Source: Linum tenue (lineage: Eukaryota; Streptophyta; Magnoliopsida; Malpighiales; Linaceae). From it: a DNA stretch of 64,000 nt. Where the stretch lies: NCBI GenBank assembly GCA_946122785.1, contig CAMGYJ010000009.1:23347633-23411632 (forward strand), written 5' to 3'. The translations under genes were made by a program, and so were the position numbers. The stretch's first letter is position 1, and each line of letters starts with the position of its first letter. The notes beneath the pieces are model-generated. The model searched no databases. It was given only the letters and a program-made list of their open reading frames with translations, and was not told the DNA's origin. Of the stretch, positions 1 through 11,381 are shown in pieces.

Positions 1-1526
1 GGCAAGAAACGTTGCCTTTTGTCAATTATACGAGATGAGATAAAAGGGCCTATGAGTCATGCAAGTGAATGTGATATGAAATGGCCCTTGGGTCACACAA
101 GTGATATGTTGAGTTGTGACTAACTATAAGAATTGCATGGTCACCTAAAGCAAACATAATGGCGCCCTGTCATGCACTCAGTATAAGTGAAAAGAGGCTT
201 CAAGCCTAAGAGATAAAAAGAGTTATACGAGAACTCCTTTTAAGGGGTAATGCCAGGCCTGGCTACGAGTTTACGAGATATGGCACTCTGTGCCCCACGA
301 GTCTACGAGTTTACGAGATATGGCACTCTGTGCCCCACGAGTCTACGAGTTTTACGAGATATGGCACTCTGTGCCCCACGAGTTTACGAGTTTTACGAGA
401 TATGGCACTCTGTGCCTCACGAGTTTACGAGTTCATGAGATATGGCACTCTGTGTCCCACGAGTTTATGAGATCTGGCACTTTGTGCCTATGAGATTACG
501 AGTTCACGAGATCCCGGGGAGTGCATGACTTGGCAAATTAAAGAATAAAAGCTACTGAATCCAGCTAACTATATGTATGTGTATGATTGGATGACGATTC
601 ATTGTGGATTTTGGATGCAACATGAGTATGTGAATGCCAAGCTTGATATTTGTCATCTTTGTGTGATATATGACTGAGATGGCAATATTAGTATTTTCTA
701 TATTTGAGGTATAGAATATAAACCCTTACGTGTGGTATGTAAAGGTTGATGTGTTTTATATGTCATATTAAGTGATATGAGGTACATGTTATGATGATCT
801 CCTATGATGAGTAGTACAACGATTGATCAGGAAACTGTGACATAACTAGTAATGATTTACTAATTTCATTATGGTAGTGCCATGAGATATTGACGTGTAT
901 AATGTTATGAATCTACAATACATTCCTTGATGTGGTACGTGTTGATAGAAGTGTAAAATATGAAGGAAAATTCCGTATGGGATATAAGAATAAATACAAA
1001 CCATATGCAACACTAGGTATGGTAAAGTAAAGGAGAAACCTTAGACGAAGGATATATGAAATATAGGAATGACCCATAACGTATACGTGATAGATCGAGT
1101 GAACAAGGGAAGAAATTTCGTATGAATCTACATAGGTGAGATCTAAGTAAATTTATTAAGTGATTAGATATACATTGAGTATAATGGACGGAAGACACTC
1201 CGAGTCACAACATAGCCTGATATCATTTTCGTATTAATATTTATATTAGGTTATTATTTACTCATTGAGTGACGTCTCACCCCGTCAATATTTTTCCCAG
1301 ATGAATAGCTAAAATGGGTAAAGGCCATGGGACGAAGCAAGTTAGAGTTTGACATCGATGAGGTGGGCGGAAGGCTGAACTCTTCACAATGTTTTCTACA
1401 GGAAATTTGAAAATGGGTTTTCCCCAAAAAAAAATGGACCAAGAGTTTGAGCATTTTTGTAAATAGCTGACGATGTGCATACATTTTTATGGGTTTTAAA
1501 TGGAGAAGAGCAGTTTGGGTGTTACA
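1..1526 (+). mobile_element. 3' portion of a long chromovirus-type Ty3/gypsy LTR
   Basis: No credible protein is encoded here. The stretch ends in GGGTGTTACA at 1517-1526, the usual right end of plant chromovirus LTRs (which start TGTAACACCC). Directly after it, copia integrase codons resume, so the LTR sits inside an older copia element. At least 1.5 kb of LTR is visible and its left end is outside the window. It may be the 3' LTR of a full element or a solo LTR. A 40-bp tandem repeat lies in its left part. The family is inferred from the terminus; no gag or pol of this element is in the window. Confidence 0.6.
255..520. repeat. About 40-bp tandem repeat, roughly six copies, inside the LTR
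   Basis: The core GAGATATGGCACTCTGTGCC recurs at about 275, 315, 356, 397 and 437, with a decayed copy at 469. Spacing is 40-41 bp, shortening to about 32 bp at the last copy. Units are joined by variants of CCACGAGTTTACGAGTTTAC. The short reading frames here are the repeat itself read in different phases and are not genes. Confidence 0.9.
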
Positions 1527-3711
1527 ACAGCAAAATGGTGTAGTAGAGAGAAAGAATAGAACCATAATCGAAACAGCTAGAACTATGTTATTGGAGTATG
1601 GAACACCTAAGTTTCTCTAGGGAGAAGCTGTAATGACAGCGGTCTATGTCATAAACAGAGTAATAATCAGAAAAACACTAAAGAAAACCCCTTATGAGAT
1701 TCTGAAACAAAGAACACCGAATCTAGGATACTTTCACCCTTTTGGATGTAAGTGTTACATTTTGAATACCAAAGATCATCTGCATAAGTTTGATGCAAAA
1801 TCTGAAAAGGCTATATTTCTTGGATATTCAACAAAAGGTCAAGCTTATAGAGTGTATAATTTGAAATCCAAAAGGGTAGAAGAATCAGTGTTTGTTAAGT
1901 TTGATGAATCTGCTTGTTCTGAAAGAATAAACACAGAAAGCATAGACTTCCTATTCCCTACCTGGAATGAGGAAGATGAGCAAGAAAATGAGCAGGTTGT
2001 GGAAGAAATCAAGAAGGAAGACACTGAGACAGTAGAAGTAAACAATGCTCCTGCACACATACAACGACGACATCCTCCATCTCAAATCATTGGAGATCTA
2101 AATGATGGCATTCATACTCGGGGTAAGTATCGACCAGGTCAGTATGCATTTGTCTCTCTTCTTGAACCTAAAAATTACAAAGAGGCCTTGAAAGATGACG
2201 AATGGCTAGTTGCTATGCAAGAAGAGCTTATTCAATTTGCTAGGTTGCATGTATGGGAACTAGTTCCTAGACCAATTGATAAGTTAATTATAGGAACCAA
2301 GTGGGTTTTTAGGAACAAAACAGATGAAGAGGGACACATAACTAAAAATAAAGCCAGACTTGTAGCGCAAGATTACTCACAGGAAGAGGGAATTGACTTT
2401 GATGAATCATTTGCACCTGTTGCACGCATTGAATCTATTAGACTCCTTTGTGCTTATGCATGCTATATGAAAATACCACTGTTTCAAATGGACGTGAAAA
2501 GTGCATTTTTAAATGGAGAGATTAAGGAAGAAGTCTATGTGAGTCAGCCTCCTGGTTTTGTCGATCATAATTATCCAAATCATGTGTTTAAATTGTCAAA
2601 AACTCTATATGGGTTAAGGCAAGCCCCAAGAGCATGGTTCGAAAAGCTGTCATCTTTCCTAATAAGCGAAGGTTTCTCTCAAGGAAATGTAGACAAAACA
2701 CTATTTATAAAAAGAGAAAATTCTGATACTTTAATAGTACAAGTATATATGGATGATATTGTATTTGGATCAACTAGCCCTTCTATGTGTACCAAATTCT
2801 CTGAGTCTATGAAGGCAAAGTTTGAAATGAGCATGATGAGAGAATTGTCACACTTCCTGAGACTACAGATTAAACAAACTGAATCAGGTATGTTTATCAG
2901 TCAAACTGCTTACATTGAATCTATGTTTAGAAAGTTCAATCTAGAATCTGTTAACCCTGCATCAACCCCCATGGCAACAAATCTTAAACTTGACAAAGAT
3001 GAATTGGGCATACCTTGTTGTGAGAAAAAGTACAGAGGAATGATTGGATCATTGCTATACTTAACAGCAAGTCGTCCAGATATTCAGTATAGTGTAGGTA
3101 TGTGTGCAAGGTTTCAATCTAATCCTAAAGAAAGTCACCTCAAGGCTGTAAAAAGAATCTTTAGATATCTAAAGGGAACAGCTGAAGTAGTTTTATGGTA
3201 TCCCAAAACTGACTCATTTGAATTAGTAAGATATAGTAATTCTGATTTTGGAGGTAGTCTTGTCAATAGGAAAAGTACAACCGGAACTACACAGTTTCTA
3301 GGACCAGCTCTTGTGTCCTGGTTCAGCAAAAAGCAGGGGGCAGTTGCTCTATCCACTGCAGAGGCTGAGTACATGGCAGCTGGAAGCTGTTGTACCCAAC
3401 TTATGTGGATAAAAGCACAACTTGCTGACTATGGTTTTAAACTAGAAAACATTCTTGTATGCTGTGACAACACTAGTGCAATATGTATGGCAAAAAACCC
3501 TGTACAACACTCAAGAACAAAACATATAGAAATAAAAATATCACTTTATAAGAGATCTAATTCAAGCGGGACACATACATTTACACTTTGTGTCCACTGA
3601 CCTTCAATTAGCAGACCTATTTACTAAACCCCTATCAAGTGAGCGCTTCCTTCTGTTGTGTACAAAGATGGGCCTAAAATCTCTTGAACAAATTAAAAAT
3701 CTGAAAAGCTG
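1527..3711 (+). pseudogene. Copia pol fragment: integrase C-terminus, reverse transcriptase, RNase H
   Basis: Translation opens with the integrase motif QQNGVVERKNRT, then meets a TAG at 1618-1620, after which the frame is open from 1633 to 3600. The RT block includes [29 protein letters not shown] and an intact YMDD near 2746-2758. RNase H follows with [18 protein letters not shown] and SRTKHIEIK. Near 3536-3545 an extra base in an A-run shifts the frame. The conserved C-terminus (LADLFTKPLS and KMGLKSLEQIK) continues in the next frame to about 3711. The encoded polyprotein would copy and integrate the element. The YMDD site survives, but the copy cannot make a complete protein. Domain identity is near certain; lineage (SIRE) is inferred from what follows. 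Confidence 0.88.
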
Positions 3712-3867
3712 AAAATCTTATATTGTCGTATTCTCTCTAGGCGTTTTACTTCTCTTGATCTGTGCAGACTAGACACTTTATGTTGCATGCTTGCATTGTC
3801 CCAAGAAAAACTTTTTGCATGCTGATAATCATTCATCATTACTACCCCTCACGTATCTACTCTTTCT

Positions 3868-3885
3868 CTGCTATATATACTCTCT
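3868..3885 (+). promoter_or_regulatory. Possible internal TATA box upstream of the env-position ORF
   Basis: CTATATATACTC lies about 75 bp before the ATG at 3951 and is followed by a TC-rich stretch like plant 5' leaders. SIRE-type elements are thought to express the 3' ORF by readthrough, splicing or an internal promoter. This site would fit the last of these, but the evidence is sequence only. Confidence 0.35.
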
Positions 3886-3950
3886 CTTACACCCCTCTTC
3901 TCCTCACTGCTCACAACAAACCAAAACACTAGCCAAGAAACACTTTCAAC

Positions 3951-4961
3951 ATGAGTGATCACCTTCCCCGACCTTTCCGTTTTGATGGACTGGTTCATAC
4001 CTACCCAGGGTATATGTTTCATGAACCAGTAGTCATAAACAATCACCGCCACCTCCAGCACTTCAGTAACAGAAGGCTTCACCACATTACCCAACTCGAT
4101 CCTTACGAGTTTAACCTTTACAAATATGATATAATATCTCTCATCGAAGGGTTGGGTTGAGACTTTCTTCTTCGTCAGCCCCTTCACCCTGCCTGCCCTG
4201 GAGCTGTGAAGTACTTCTACTCCAACCTTCGATGTCAAGGTGTGAGCACCCGAAGCTTCACCACTGTCATGTACGCTCATCTACTGACCATTCCTGTTGA
4301 AGCTCTGAATGGAATCCTTGGATTCCCATCCCAAGGAATTGACATAACTCATCCATCGGAATTTTGGAAGCAAGAGTTTAAGATCACCACTAAGTATGCA
4401 AACTTCTCTACAGAACCAACTGGTGGTTCTGATTTGCCAATCCCAACAAGCTGGTTGCCTCCCTGTTTGAGGATCTTTCACCATTTCCTCACCCATGTCT
4501 TTTTCCCTCGATCTTTTAACTCGATCTAGTGCTTCCCATGGACCTCTGGATTATCTCCAGTGCCACTGCCAGGTGTAAACTTGACTATTCCTGCCTTTTG
4601 TTTGCTCATATGCTGCCTGCTGGAGACGAGAATTATCAAGGTCTCCTTCCCTTTGGGTCAGTCATCACCCGCCTCCTGATAAATCTGGGAGTTGACCTAT
4701 CTGATTTCAGAAATGTCTCCTCAACAATGTATGTCAGGGGCTCTGAACGTGCTGATGGTTCTTGACCTTCATGCTGATATTCCTCCTCCTCCTCCTCTCC
4801 CTTCTGCTTCCCTTCTCGGTCCTCGTCCTAAACCTTCCTCCTCTAAGAAGGCTAAGTCCACTGGTGAGACCAGCAAAGCTGGTGGACTGGTTTTCACGGT
4901 GAATGATGGCAGCTCATCCTCTGATGACTCTGCTGCGTTTGCTCATGCCTCTGTTTCTTAA
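3951..4961 (+). pseudogene. Decayed 3' ORF of the SIRE-like element (env-like position)
   Basis: A frame opens at 3951 with MSDHLPRPFRFDGL and stops at 4158-4160. It resumes in the same frame through 4206-4529 (SFTTVMYAHLLTIPVEALNG, ILGFPSQG). After further stops it continues in another frame to 4961 with a proline/serine-rich tail. The middle part resembles the domain annotated as putative plant transposon protein, found in extra ORFs of retroelements; this is recall, not a search. I see no convincing signal peptide or transmembrane segment, so env-like refers to position only. Its role is unknown. Confidence 0.55.
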
Positions 4962-5044
4962 AATGTCTTTAGTATTTGCTTGTGCATTTTAGAGAATGCT
5001 ACAAGTAATTTTGTAATGATGTACCTTGTGAATGGATCAGCACA

Positions 5045-5308
5045 AGTCTAGGGGGAAACTTCGCTTTAGTTTGTTTTAGTATGCTTTTCATTTAACATGG
5101 AGTCCGCTGTGTCTCGGACTGCCTACTTTTGTCCTGCACTCTACCAAGAGTTGCAGATGCTTAGGGGGAACCCTTTAGGGTTCATCTACCATCTTTTGTA
5201 TCCCCCATGCCATTTCTATTAATGCAAAATTCCAGTTTCCTCGCGTTCTGTCGTTTGCTTGTTGCTTCTGTTTCAGGTTCTACACACTTGCAGATCGAAG
5301 GGGGAAAT
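5045..5308 (+). other. Three polypurine tracts before the 3' LTR
   Basis: CTAGGGGGAAA at about 5050, TTAGGGGGAAC at about 5161 and GAAGGGGGAAAT at 5298-5308. The last one abuts the LTR and is the expected plus-strand priming tract. The others look like supernumerary tracts, a known habit of the SIRE lineage. Confidence 0.6.
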
Positions 5309-5945
5309 TGTTGGCTGAAACGTTGCCGCTTCAGCAGCATTGCACGACACCATTTGTGACCTCTGTTCTACGATGACGTTTCGCTCTTCCAAGTGTATCA
5401 AACACAAACAGCAAAGCAACAAATCAATCTGAAGGCCTTCTCATTTTCTCCGAGAAAAGGTCTCTACCTCATCGAGAAGCGCTTGGCACGATTTCCAGCT
5501 CCCCTGCTCTCAGTCCATATAAGGAGTAGGAGGCACTGCCTCTACAAAAGTTTCCAAGGCGGGATCATGATGAGTCCCCAACAACGGTCATCTTCTCCAA
5601 ACGGCTCCATGACTTTCCTTGTATAAATTAGGTATTATCTTCAGCTAAGAGATTTGGCGGTTTGCAGTGAGTGAAATATTAGAGTGTTCCTTCTGCATTA
5701 GGTCCTGTTGTTGCTTCAAGTAGCTTTGTCATAGTGATGTCAATATGGATTACTTAAAGCTTGGGAAGTAGTTGTCTTTACTGTTTTTCTAAAGAGCCAA
5801 CGAGATTGGCTTGGCTAGGGTTGTGTCTGTAATCGAATCATTTCTTTCTTTACTAGAATAAAATCATTTTGTTTTTCTTCAATCTGTCAAACTAAGTTTT
5901 GCTGAGTACTGTGCATCAAGAATTTATCCTAATTCAAAATCAACA
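5309..5945 (+). repeat. 3' LTR of the SIRE-like element, 637 bp
   Basis: It starts TGTTGGCTG right after the purine tract and ends AAATCAACA, giving the short inverted ends TGTTG...CAACA. A TATA-like CATATAAGG lies near 5516 and TTGTATAAATTAGG near 5620. The matching 5' LTR is not in the window, so neither divergence nor target duplication can be read. Confidence 0.75.
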
Positions 5946-7421
5946 GACTCATGCTCGTGAAAATAGACATTTAACTCAGCCAATGTCATGACCAGCTATA
6001 AAGTGATTAAAAAAAGGGATTTAGAGATAAGTGGTACAGACGACTCAACATGTTTCTTTGCCCTTGCAATTCGTAATACCCAGTCAAATTTCCAATGGGC
6101 AACAAAGCATTAAATCGACAAAACAAGCGTCATTTTTTGCTGCTAAATTCTCGTGCTCCTGCTTTCATTATTTGTGTGAATGACTAAGCTCATGCTGAAA
6201 AGGGCCATTTAATTGAAAGATATAACGAAGTGTACATCAAAGATTCTTTCTTTCCATGGAATCTATATTGGGAGAATGGTTAAGTATAAAATCAAAACTG
6301 AACAAATAAGAAATTTGATAGTTTCCACGCGATTAGACCACATAGATAGAGAGCTTATGTTTCACAACAGATTCAAAAACAACATAAACTCCAAGGAACA
6401 AAGCGGTACATAGTACCTTATTTTCTAACTAATGAAGCTTTGGTAATCAGTGAGATTGAATATGTATCTTTAGTTTTTAACCCAAACCCCAAAGGAAAAA
6501 GGAAATACCTAAGAAAAAGCATTCAAAATTTAAGGAACTAAAAGCAGGAGAGCCAACACAACTCTTGGTAATTGAACACAAATGACAGGGAGACAGAAGA
6601 ATGGAAGCTGAAACAACTGCATCAATGGGAATTGAGATTACAGAAACTGAATCCTCAGTTACAAATACATCTACCCCATATTCATTGAGTGGGGCATGGC
6701 ATGGTGTGGTGTTGGTGGCTTTACATAAGACAACAGTTTTGGAAGAGAAACATATGCTTTGGATGGCATGCTTTGCCTACTGTGATGCTGCCTTAGAAAG
6801 GTTTGGAGACTCTAGAACATGGCAGGATTAGAGCTTGGTCACTTTTTCTTTTTCTCCATTTGTTTAGTTGTTGGTTTAGTGTTTCGTAAGGTCTTCGAAT
6901 AGCAAATTGTTGGTAGGTATTTGTCACTGCTTTTCTCACTTGCTATCGTTTGTGCAGTTTTGCAGACCTGCTTCCTTTTGTAATTTCTGCTCTTCTAATA
7001 GCAGAGGCATTGTGATGTTATGCATAGTTAGTAAATACTTCTTTTTATACATGTATATGTACCCGTACGTATTTTATCCGTTTAAAAATTCCGTATCTGT
7101 TTTATTGTCAAGCTGTTTCATTTTCCCCCGTTCATTTGATGGCTCCCGTACGAAACACGTATAAACACAACCTGGGTGCACAAATGCTTAATAATGTAGC
7201 CCTACTGTCTGATACAAACCCAAATAAGCTCTAAGCTTATATGGTTGCAACTGATTGGTAGATTAGGAGCTTAAAATTGCTCCTCGATGCATACTTGGAA
7301 GCTTTTATCTGCTTGTCATGTGTAGGCTATGGAGGAGAAATCAAATCTACATTCAATGAATTTAAAGTTTTGACAAAAGAAAAAAATGCAATCTGTAGGT
7401 AACTGAAAAATTCAATCATCC
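5946..7421. other. No gene recognised
   Basis: AT-rich sequence after the copia LTR. A short open frame at 6601-6831 (starting MEAETTASMG) has no recognisable domain and no supporting splice context. I see no RNA gene or clear repeat boundary. Confidence 0.5.
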
Positions 7422-7617
7422 ATGACCTTTTTCCAACTAAAAATGCAATATGCAGATGTCTTTAACTGTGATTTCGAGCAAAATCAGCAACAACAACCTG
7501 GGTGGATATGTAAACATCCATTTCCTTCACTGTGCTCTCGAGCATCAGCAGCTTCTGTGCAGCTGCAAACATCCATTGTCTACGAATATGAAACAATGAA
7601 AGCACAACAGCTCCCCT

Positions 7618-7662
7618 TATCTCTTCTTCTTCTTCTTCTTCTTCTTCTTCTTCTTCTTCTCC
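7618..7662. repeat. (CTT)n microsatellite
   Basis: Run of about 14 TTC/CTT triplets. It produces low-complexity leucine or glutamate frames on the two strands that should not be read as proteins. Confidence 0.9.
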
Positions 7663-7663
7663 C

Positions 7664-7933
7664 AACCACCACCACCCTTCCTCCTTCCAGCAGCGGAATC
7701 GCCCGATTCGAAGAGCACCGCATCTTCAACAGCGGCATCGCCTCTGTCTCAAGTGGATCCGCCAGAGACCCGGACAACCTCGCCTCATTCCCAAGCGAAA
7801 CCGCCATCATTTTTCTTTTTCCCTCGTGCGGAGAAAACAATAGATCTGGTGAAGTTGTCTGACACCGACGAGGAAGCGGTCGCCGGTAGAGGAAGGGGGA
7901 GAGGGCGGCGAGCTTGTGGCGGCCGGTACCGAG
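7664..7933 (+). pseudogene. Candidate 5' exon of an unidentified gene split by the MULE at 7978
   Basis: In one frame the sequence reads AESPDSKSTASS, then a proline-rich stretch, EKTIDLVKLSDTDEEA and an RGRGRGRR tail. It ends at a good splice donor (CGAG|GTGAGT at 7933/7934). The Mutator-like element inserted 34 bp into the presumed intron. Beyond it, an acceptor (TTTTCCAG at 14273) opens a 125-nt segment (14274-14398) ending at another donor (GAG|GTAAGT). Joining the two keeps frame but meets a TGA at 14354-14356. An alternative phase, SFFEDMVNIVSTQFGQTR, reads on after that point. I do not recognise the family, and the start codon is not certain. It could be a host gene or a captured fragment. 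Confidence 0.35.
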
Positions 7934-9680
7934 GTGAGTATCTTGCCAGCTGCGGCCGAATTATTATGTTTTGATTAGGCTAAATTACACGTTTGGTCAC
8001 TCAAATTACATAAATCTTTCAAATTTGTCACTCGAATTATTTTTTTTTCACATTCACCACTAATATTACAATTCGTTTCACGATTAATCACCGGTCGTCA
8101 GTCTACGTTAGATTCTGTCAACTCCGTCAATTTTTTAATGACGTGGCAAACGGAACAACTTACTGGACTATTAAATAATGACAAGTCAATTTAAAAAAAA
8201 TAAATTAATTAACACCCCACCCTAATCCTCTCGCCAAACACCTTGCTTTTGCCGTTTCCGTCGATAGAGTCTCCGTTCCCGTCGTCGGCTCAATCACCAC
8301 CAAATCCACAGCTGCAGCAGAAGCCAGTCGCCTCTGCTCGCGATTCTGCACTGCTCTCCTGTCTGATCCTCGCTCTTCTCGGTTATAACGAGCTAGCCAT
8401 GGATTACCTCCGCAAGCTCGCCTTTGGGAGTAAGGTCGAGACTCTCATTCCCGACAAATGCATCACCATCACCTTGAGATCCATAAAGAATTCCACCACT
8501 GATTTCCCCTCCGCTGCCAAGATCTTCATTGGCCTCTTCTCAATCTCGTCAACAACCTTCCACTCCCACACAAATCCATATCCATCTACCTTCATAATTT
8601 GATATATCTCATGTCTTTACTGATTCCTCCATCTCCCTCTCCATTCTACAGTTTTCTACACCTCTCGCCCGTCGATCAAATCAAATCCAAAAACCCATCA
8701 ATTCTTCTTCAATCTCCTCCTCCACCCAACCTGCCAATCGAACCAAATTAGAAAATCAGTGGATTTCTTTTTCAATCTCCTTCTCCTCCCAGCCTGTCAA
8801 TCGAACAAAAAACCCACCAATTGTGAATCTGCTACTCTGCCTCTCATTTTCCTTCAAGCTTGAGACTGTGAATCTGTTGATGCAATTAAGCCTCATCTTC
8901 CTTCTCGCCATTCAGGCATTCACCACTGATTGACTGCGGAATCGCGAGCAGAGACGGTCGTCTGCTGCTGCTGCAATTGCTGCGGCTTGGAATCAATGTC
9001 GGGTTCCGCTACGACCTCAACCAGGATGGGTCCTATCTTTCCAATGCTTTCGACGGGGAGGACAATTATTTTTTTCAGGTTTCGACGACTTGAACCGAAA
9101 CGCGAATGGTTACAATCGCGGTCACAACTTGTAACACCCTAACCCAACCGGGTACTACTTTTACTAAAATGCCCTTGAAAAATAAAATTCTCAAACCTTA
9201 AATTATAGTGGGAAAAATTTACATAAATAAAATACTGAAAACATACACACTTGTAGTTAAAAGCAACGGCCTAACACGTGGGCAAATTAACTCAAACCTT
9301 AAAATCTCAATATCATCTCCAGTCAATACTCATAATCATAAAGTATATTAACTAATTAATCTTAAACGCTGCTGCTGAATGATAACCTTGACTAGACATC
9401 CTCCGTGATGCTCGTACCATCCTCCTCCAGCTAGCTCCCCTTGAACCTCTGCCCTCTAACTACTACTCCTCTTTCTCTTCAAACTGGTGAGTGAGTTGGG
9501 GTCAGTCTACGCCCTTACGTTTATTACTTTTAATACTTGAGCACTTTGCTTAAAACACTTGCTTAAATCGATGGAAGTCGTTTGTACTTCTGCCTTTTAA
9601 ACTCTAACTCTTAAAAACGTATTATTTCTTCCTTTATCTTATTGTGGGGCCCCTACCTCGACTTAGATGGTGCCACTACT

Positions 9681-9695
9681 AATCTTACTTACTTT

Positions 9696-9726
<31 letters not shown>
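9681..9726. repeat. (CTTA)n microsatellite
   Basis: ACTTACTTACTT repeats for about 45 bp, inside the LTR-like insertion. Confidence 0.9.
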
Positions 9727-9727
<1 letters not shown>

Positions 9728-9767
9728 AACATTACTACCCTCACAATGGGGTGCCCCTCAAATGTGT

Positions 9768-9975
9768 TTGACCACCGCAGAACGAATCACCATCCGGTGT
9801 CAAACTACGGCGTGACTACCGCGGAACGTATCACCATCCGGTAGCACACCTAAACCTATGCAATGGAGACCGCGGAACTCATCACCGTCCGGCCCCATGC
9901 CTGACCAACTACCGAGGAATGTATCACCATCCGGTAGTGATCAACTACCGCAAAACTTATCACCGTCCGATAGGG
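9768..9975. repeat. Degenerate tandem repeat CCGCGGAAC...ATCACCATCCGGTAG
   Basis: About five imperfect copies of 45-60 bp, each with a CCGCGGAAC/CCGCAGAAC block followed by TATCACCATCCGGT or TATCACCGTCCG. Noncoding. Such repeats are common in long chromovirus LTRs. Confidence 0.75.
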
Positions 9976-11381
9976 ATCTGTCTAGCTAGTGGCTAGCTAA
10001 GCGAGGTTAACTTATTCTTACTTATGACTTTCTCTTACTCTTATCATCATAACTTATTAAGCGGTGAATTATATAAAGCACTCCTTCTTAACGTTGTAAA
10101 ACATATAATTAAATTATGAAACGTAGATATTGAAATGCTCAAAACAATTAACTCAAGTCGAAGCATGCATAATCAACACAATCATAAATCAAGCAGTGCA
10201 CATACACTTCACGTAAAGCAAGTATAAGGCAAAAACTTAAAAATACGTAAGGCGTAGAATTTACCCCTTTACACTCACCTTGCTACTTAAAAAATCGATT
10301 GACTTGAATATACTACCGTCCATGATTGAATTCCGTCCTCGCTTCTCGTATACCATCCTCGCCAATCTAGACATCGACTTGGTTAGTTAATAATCACCCA
10401 ACATGGACACGAATCCAACTCCATCATATCCCTACCTACTAACCCAACCACCATTAACTTTTCTCATGTATTTGTCCACGTACCATTCCACCAATTTCAC
10501 CCCAATCATATACTTAACACTAGCTTACCGCCCCGCCGTTGGCCGGATTACCAATAATTTGTCGAATTGCTGATAATTTCAATATAATATATTTATACTT
10601 TAATTTTATATAAACTAATCTGTAGCAAGCAAGATAAGGAATTGCATATGTTGTTTCTATAGCTACCTCAATAATTTGTTCAATCCAACTCATATCAATT
10701 TTATTTTACTTATATCAATGCAATGCATTTGCAATTGCATATGGTCTTAAATTATGTTAAAAAGAAGGAAAAAACAGAAAATTCTGTTGTGAAGCCCATC
10801 ATCTCCTTATTAGGTCATTTAACCTTTCATGTGTAATTGTATTTGTTGCAATATTGTAAATATGAATGAAGGATTGCATCAATAAACTAAAAAAATAACA
10901 TCATTGTATAAAAAAAATTGAGTTGCAAAAATAAAAGGAGAGAATCCAAAAGATGTATTCTTGTCAATTGGGCACCTCTTCAAATGCATTATGCATGTGT
11001 TCAGTGTTGCAAGGAGTGTTTGAAAGTTGAGATTCTAAAAGTTGTGTTCAATAAATACTTGTATTCCCCAAAATGCATGTAGAAGTGTAAAAATGTAAAA
11101 CAATATATTTATTATTTTATGTAGATCTCACATATAATCAACAAAAAATAAGAATTGTTTAGTTGAAATTGATTTGATTGTTGGTTTTAGATTTGAGTCC
11201 CATTTTATTTATATTCCCTGTAATTTATATTTTATATTAAAATTAGAGGATATATGTGAGTTTTCCCATAATTTAACTTTATGTAAATCAATCTACAACT
11301 ACAACCTGAAATGTCAAAATATATCTATTACACCAACACATGTATTTAAAGTATAGTGATTTATTACAATAAAAAGATTTA

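Larger units (their letters stand above)
1527..5945 (+). mobile_element. SIRE-like Ty1/copia retrotransposon, 5' part missing
   Basis: The order is integrase end, reverse transcriptase, RNase H, a downstream ORF in the env-like position, several purine tracts, then a 3' LTR. This order, with an extra ORF and multiple purine tracts between pol and the LTR, is typical of the SIRE/Maximus lineage of copia elements. The 5' side begins mid-integrase, where the chromovirus LTR interrupts it. The gag, protease and 5' LTR would lie left of the window or are lost. The element is defective: pol has a stop and a frameshift, and the env-position ORF has several stops. Confidence 0.8.

Noticed and set aside
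255..520. Repeat protein encoded by the 40-bp tandem repeat
   Set aside because: 40 is not a multiple of three, so each unit changes frame; there is no plausible protein.
7422..7862. Open frame rich in leucine on plus and glutamate/arginine on minus
   Set aside because: Driven by the CTT microsatellite; only the later RG/acidic segment has exon-like features.
9681..9985. CRISPR-like or satellite array from regularly spaced repeats
   Set aside because: Spacing is irregular, units are degenerate and the setting is a plant LTR.
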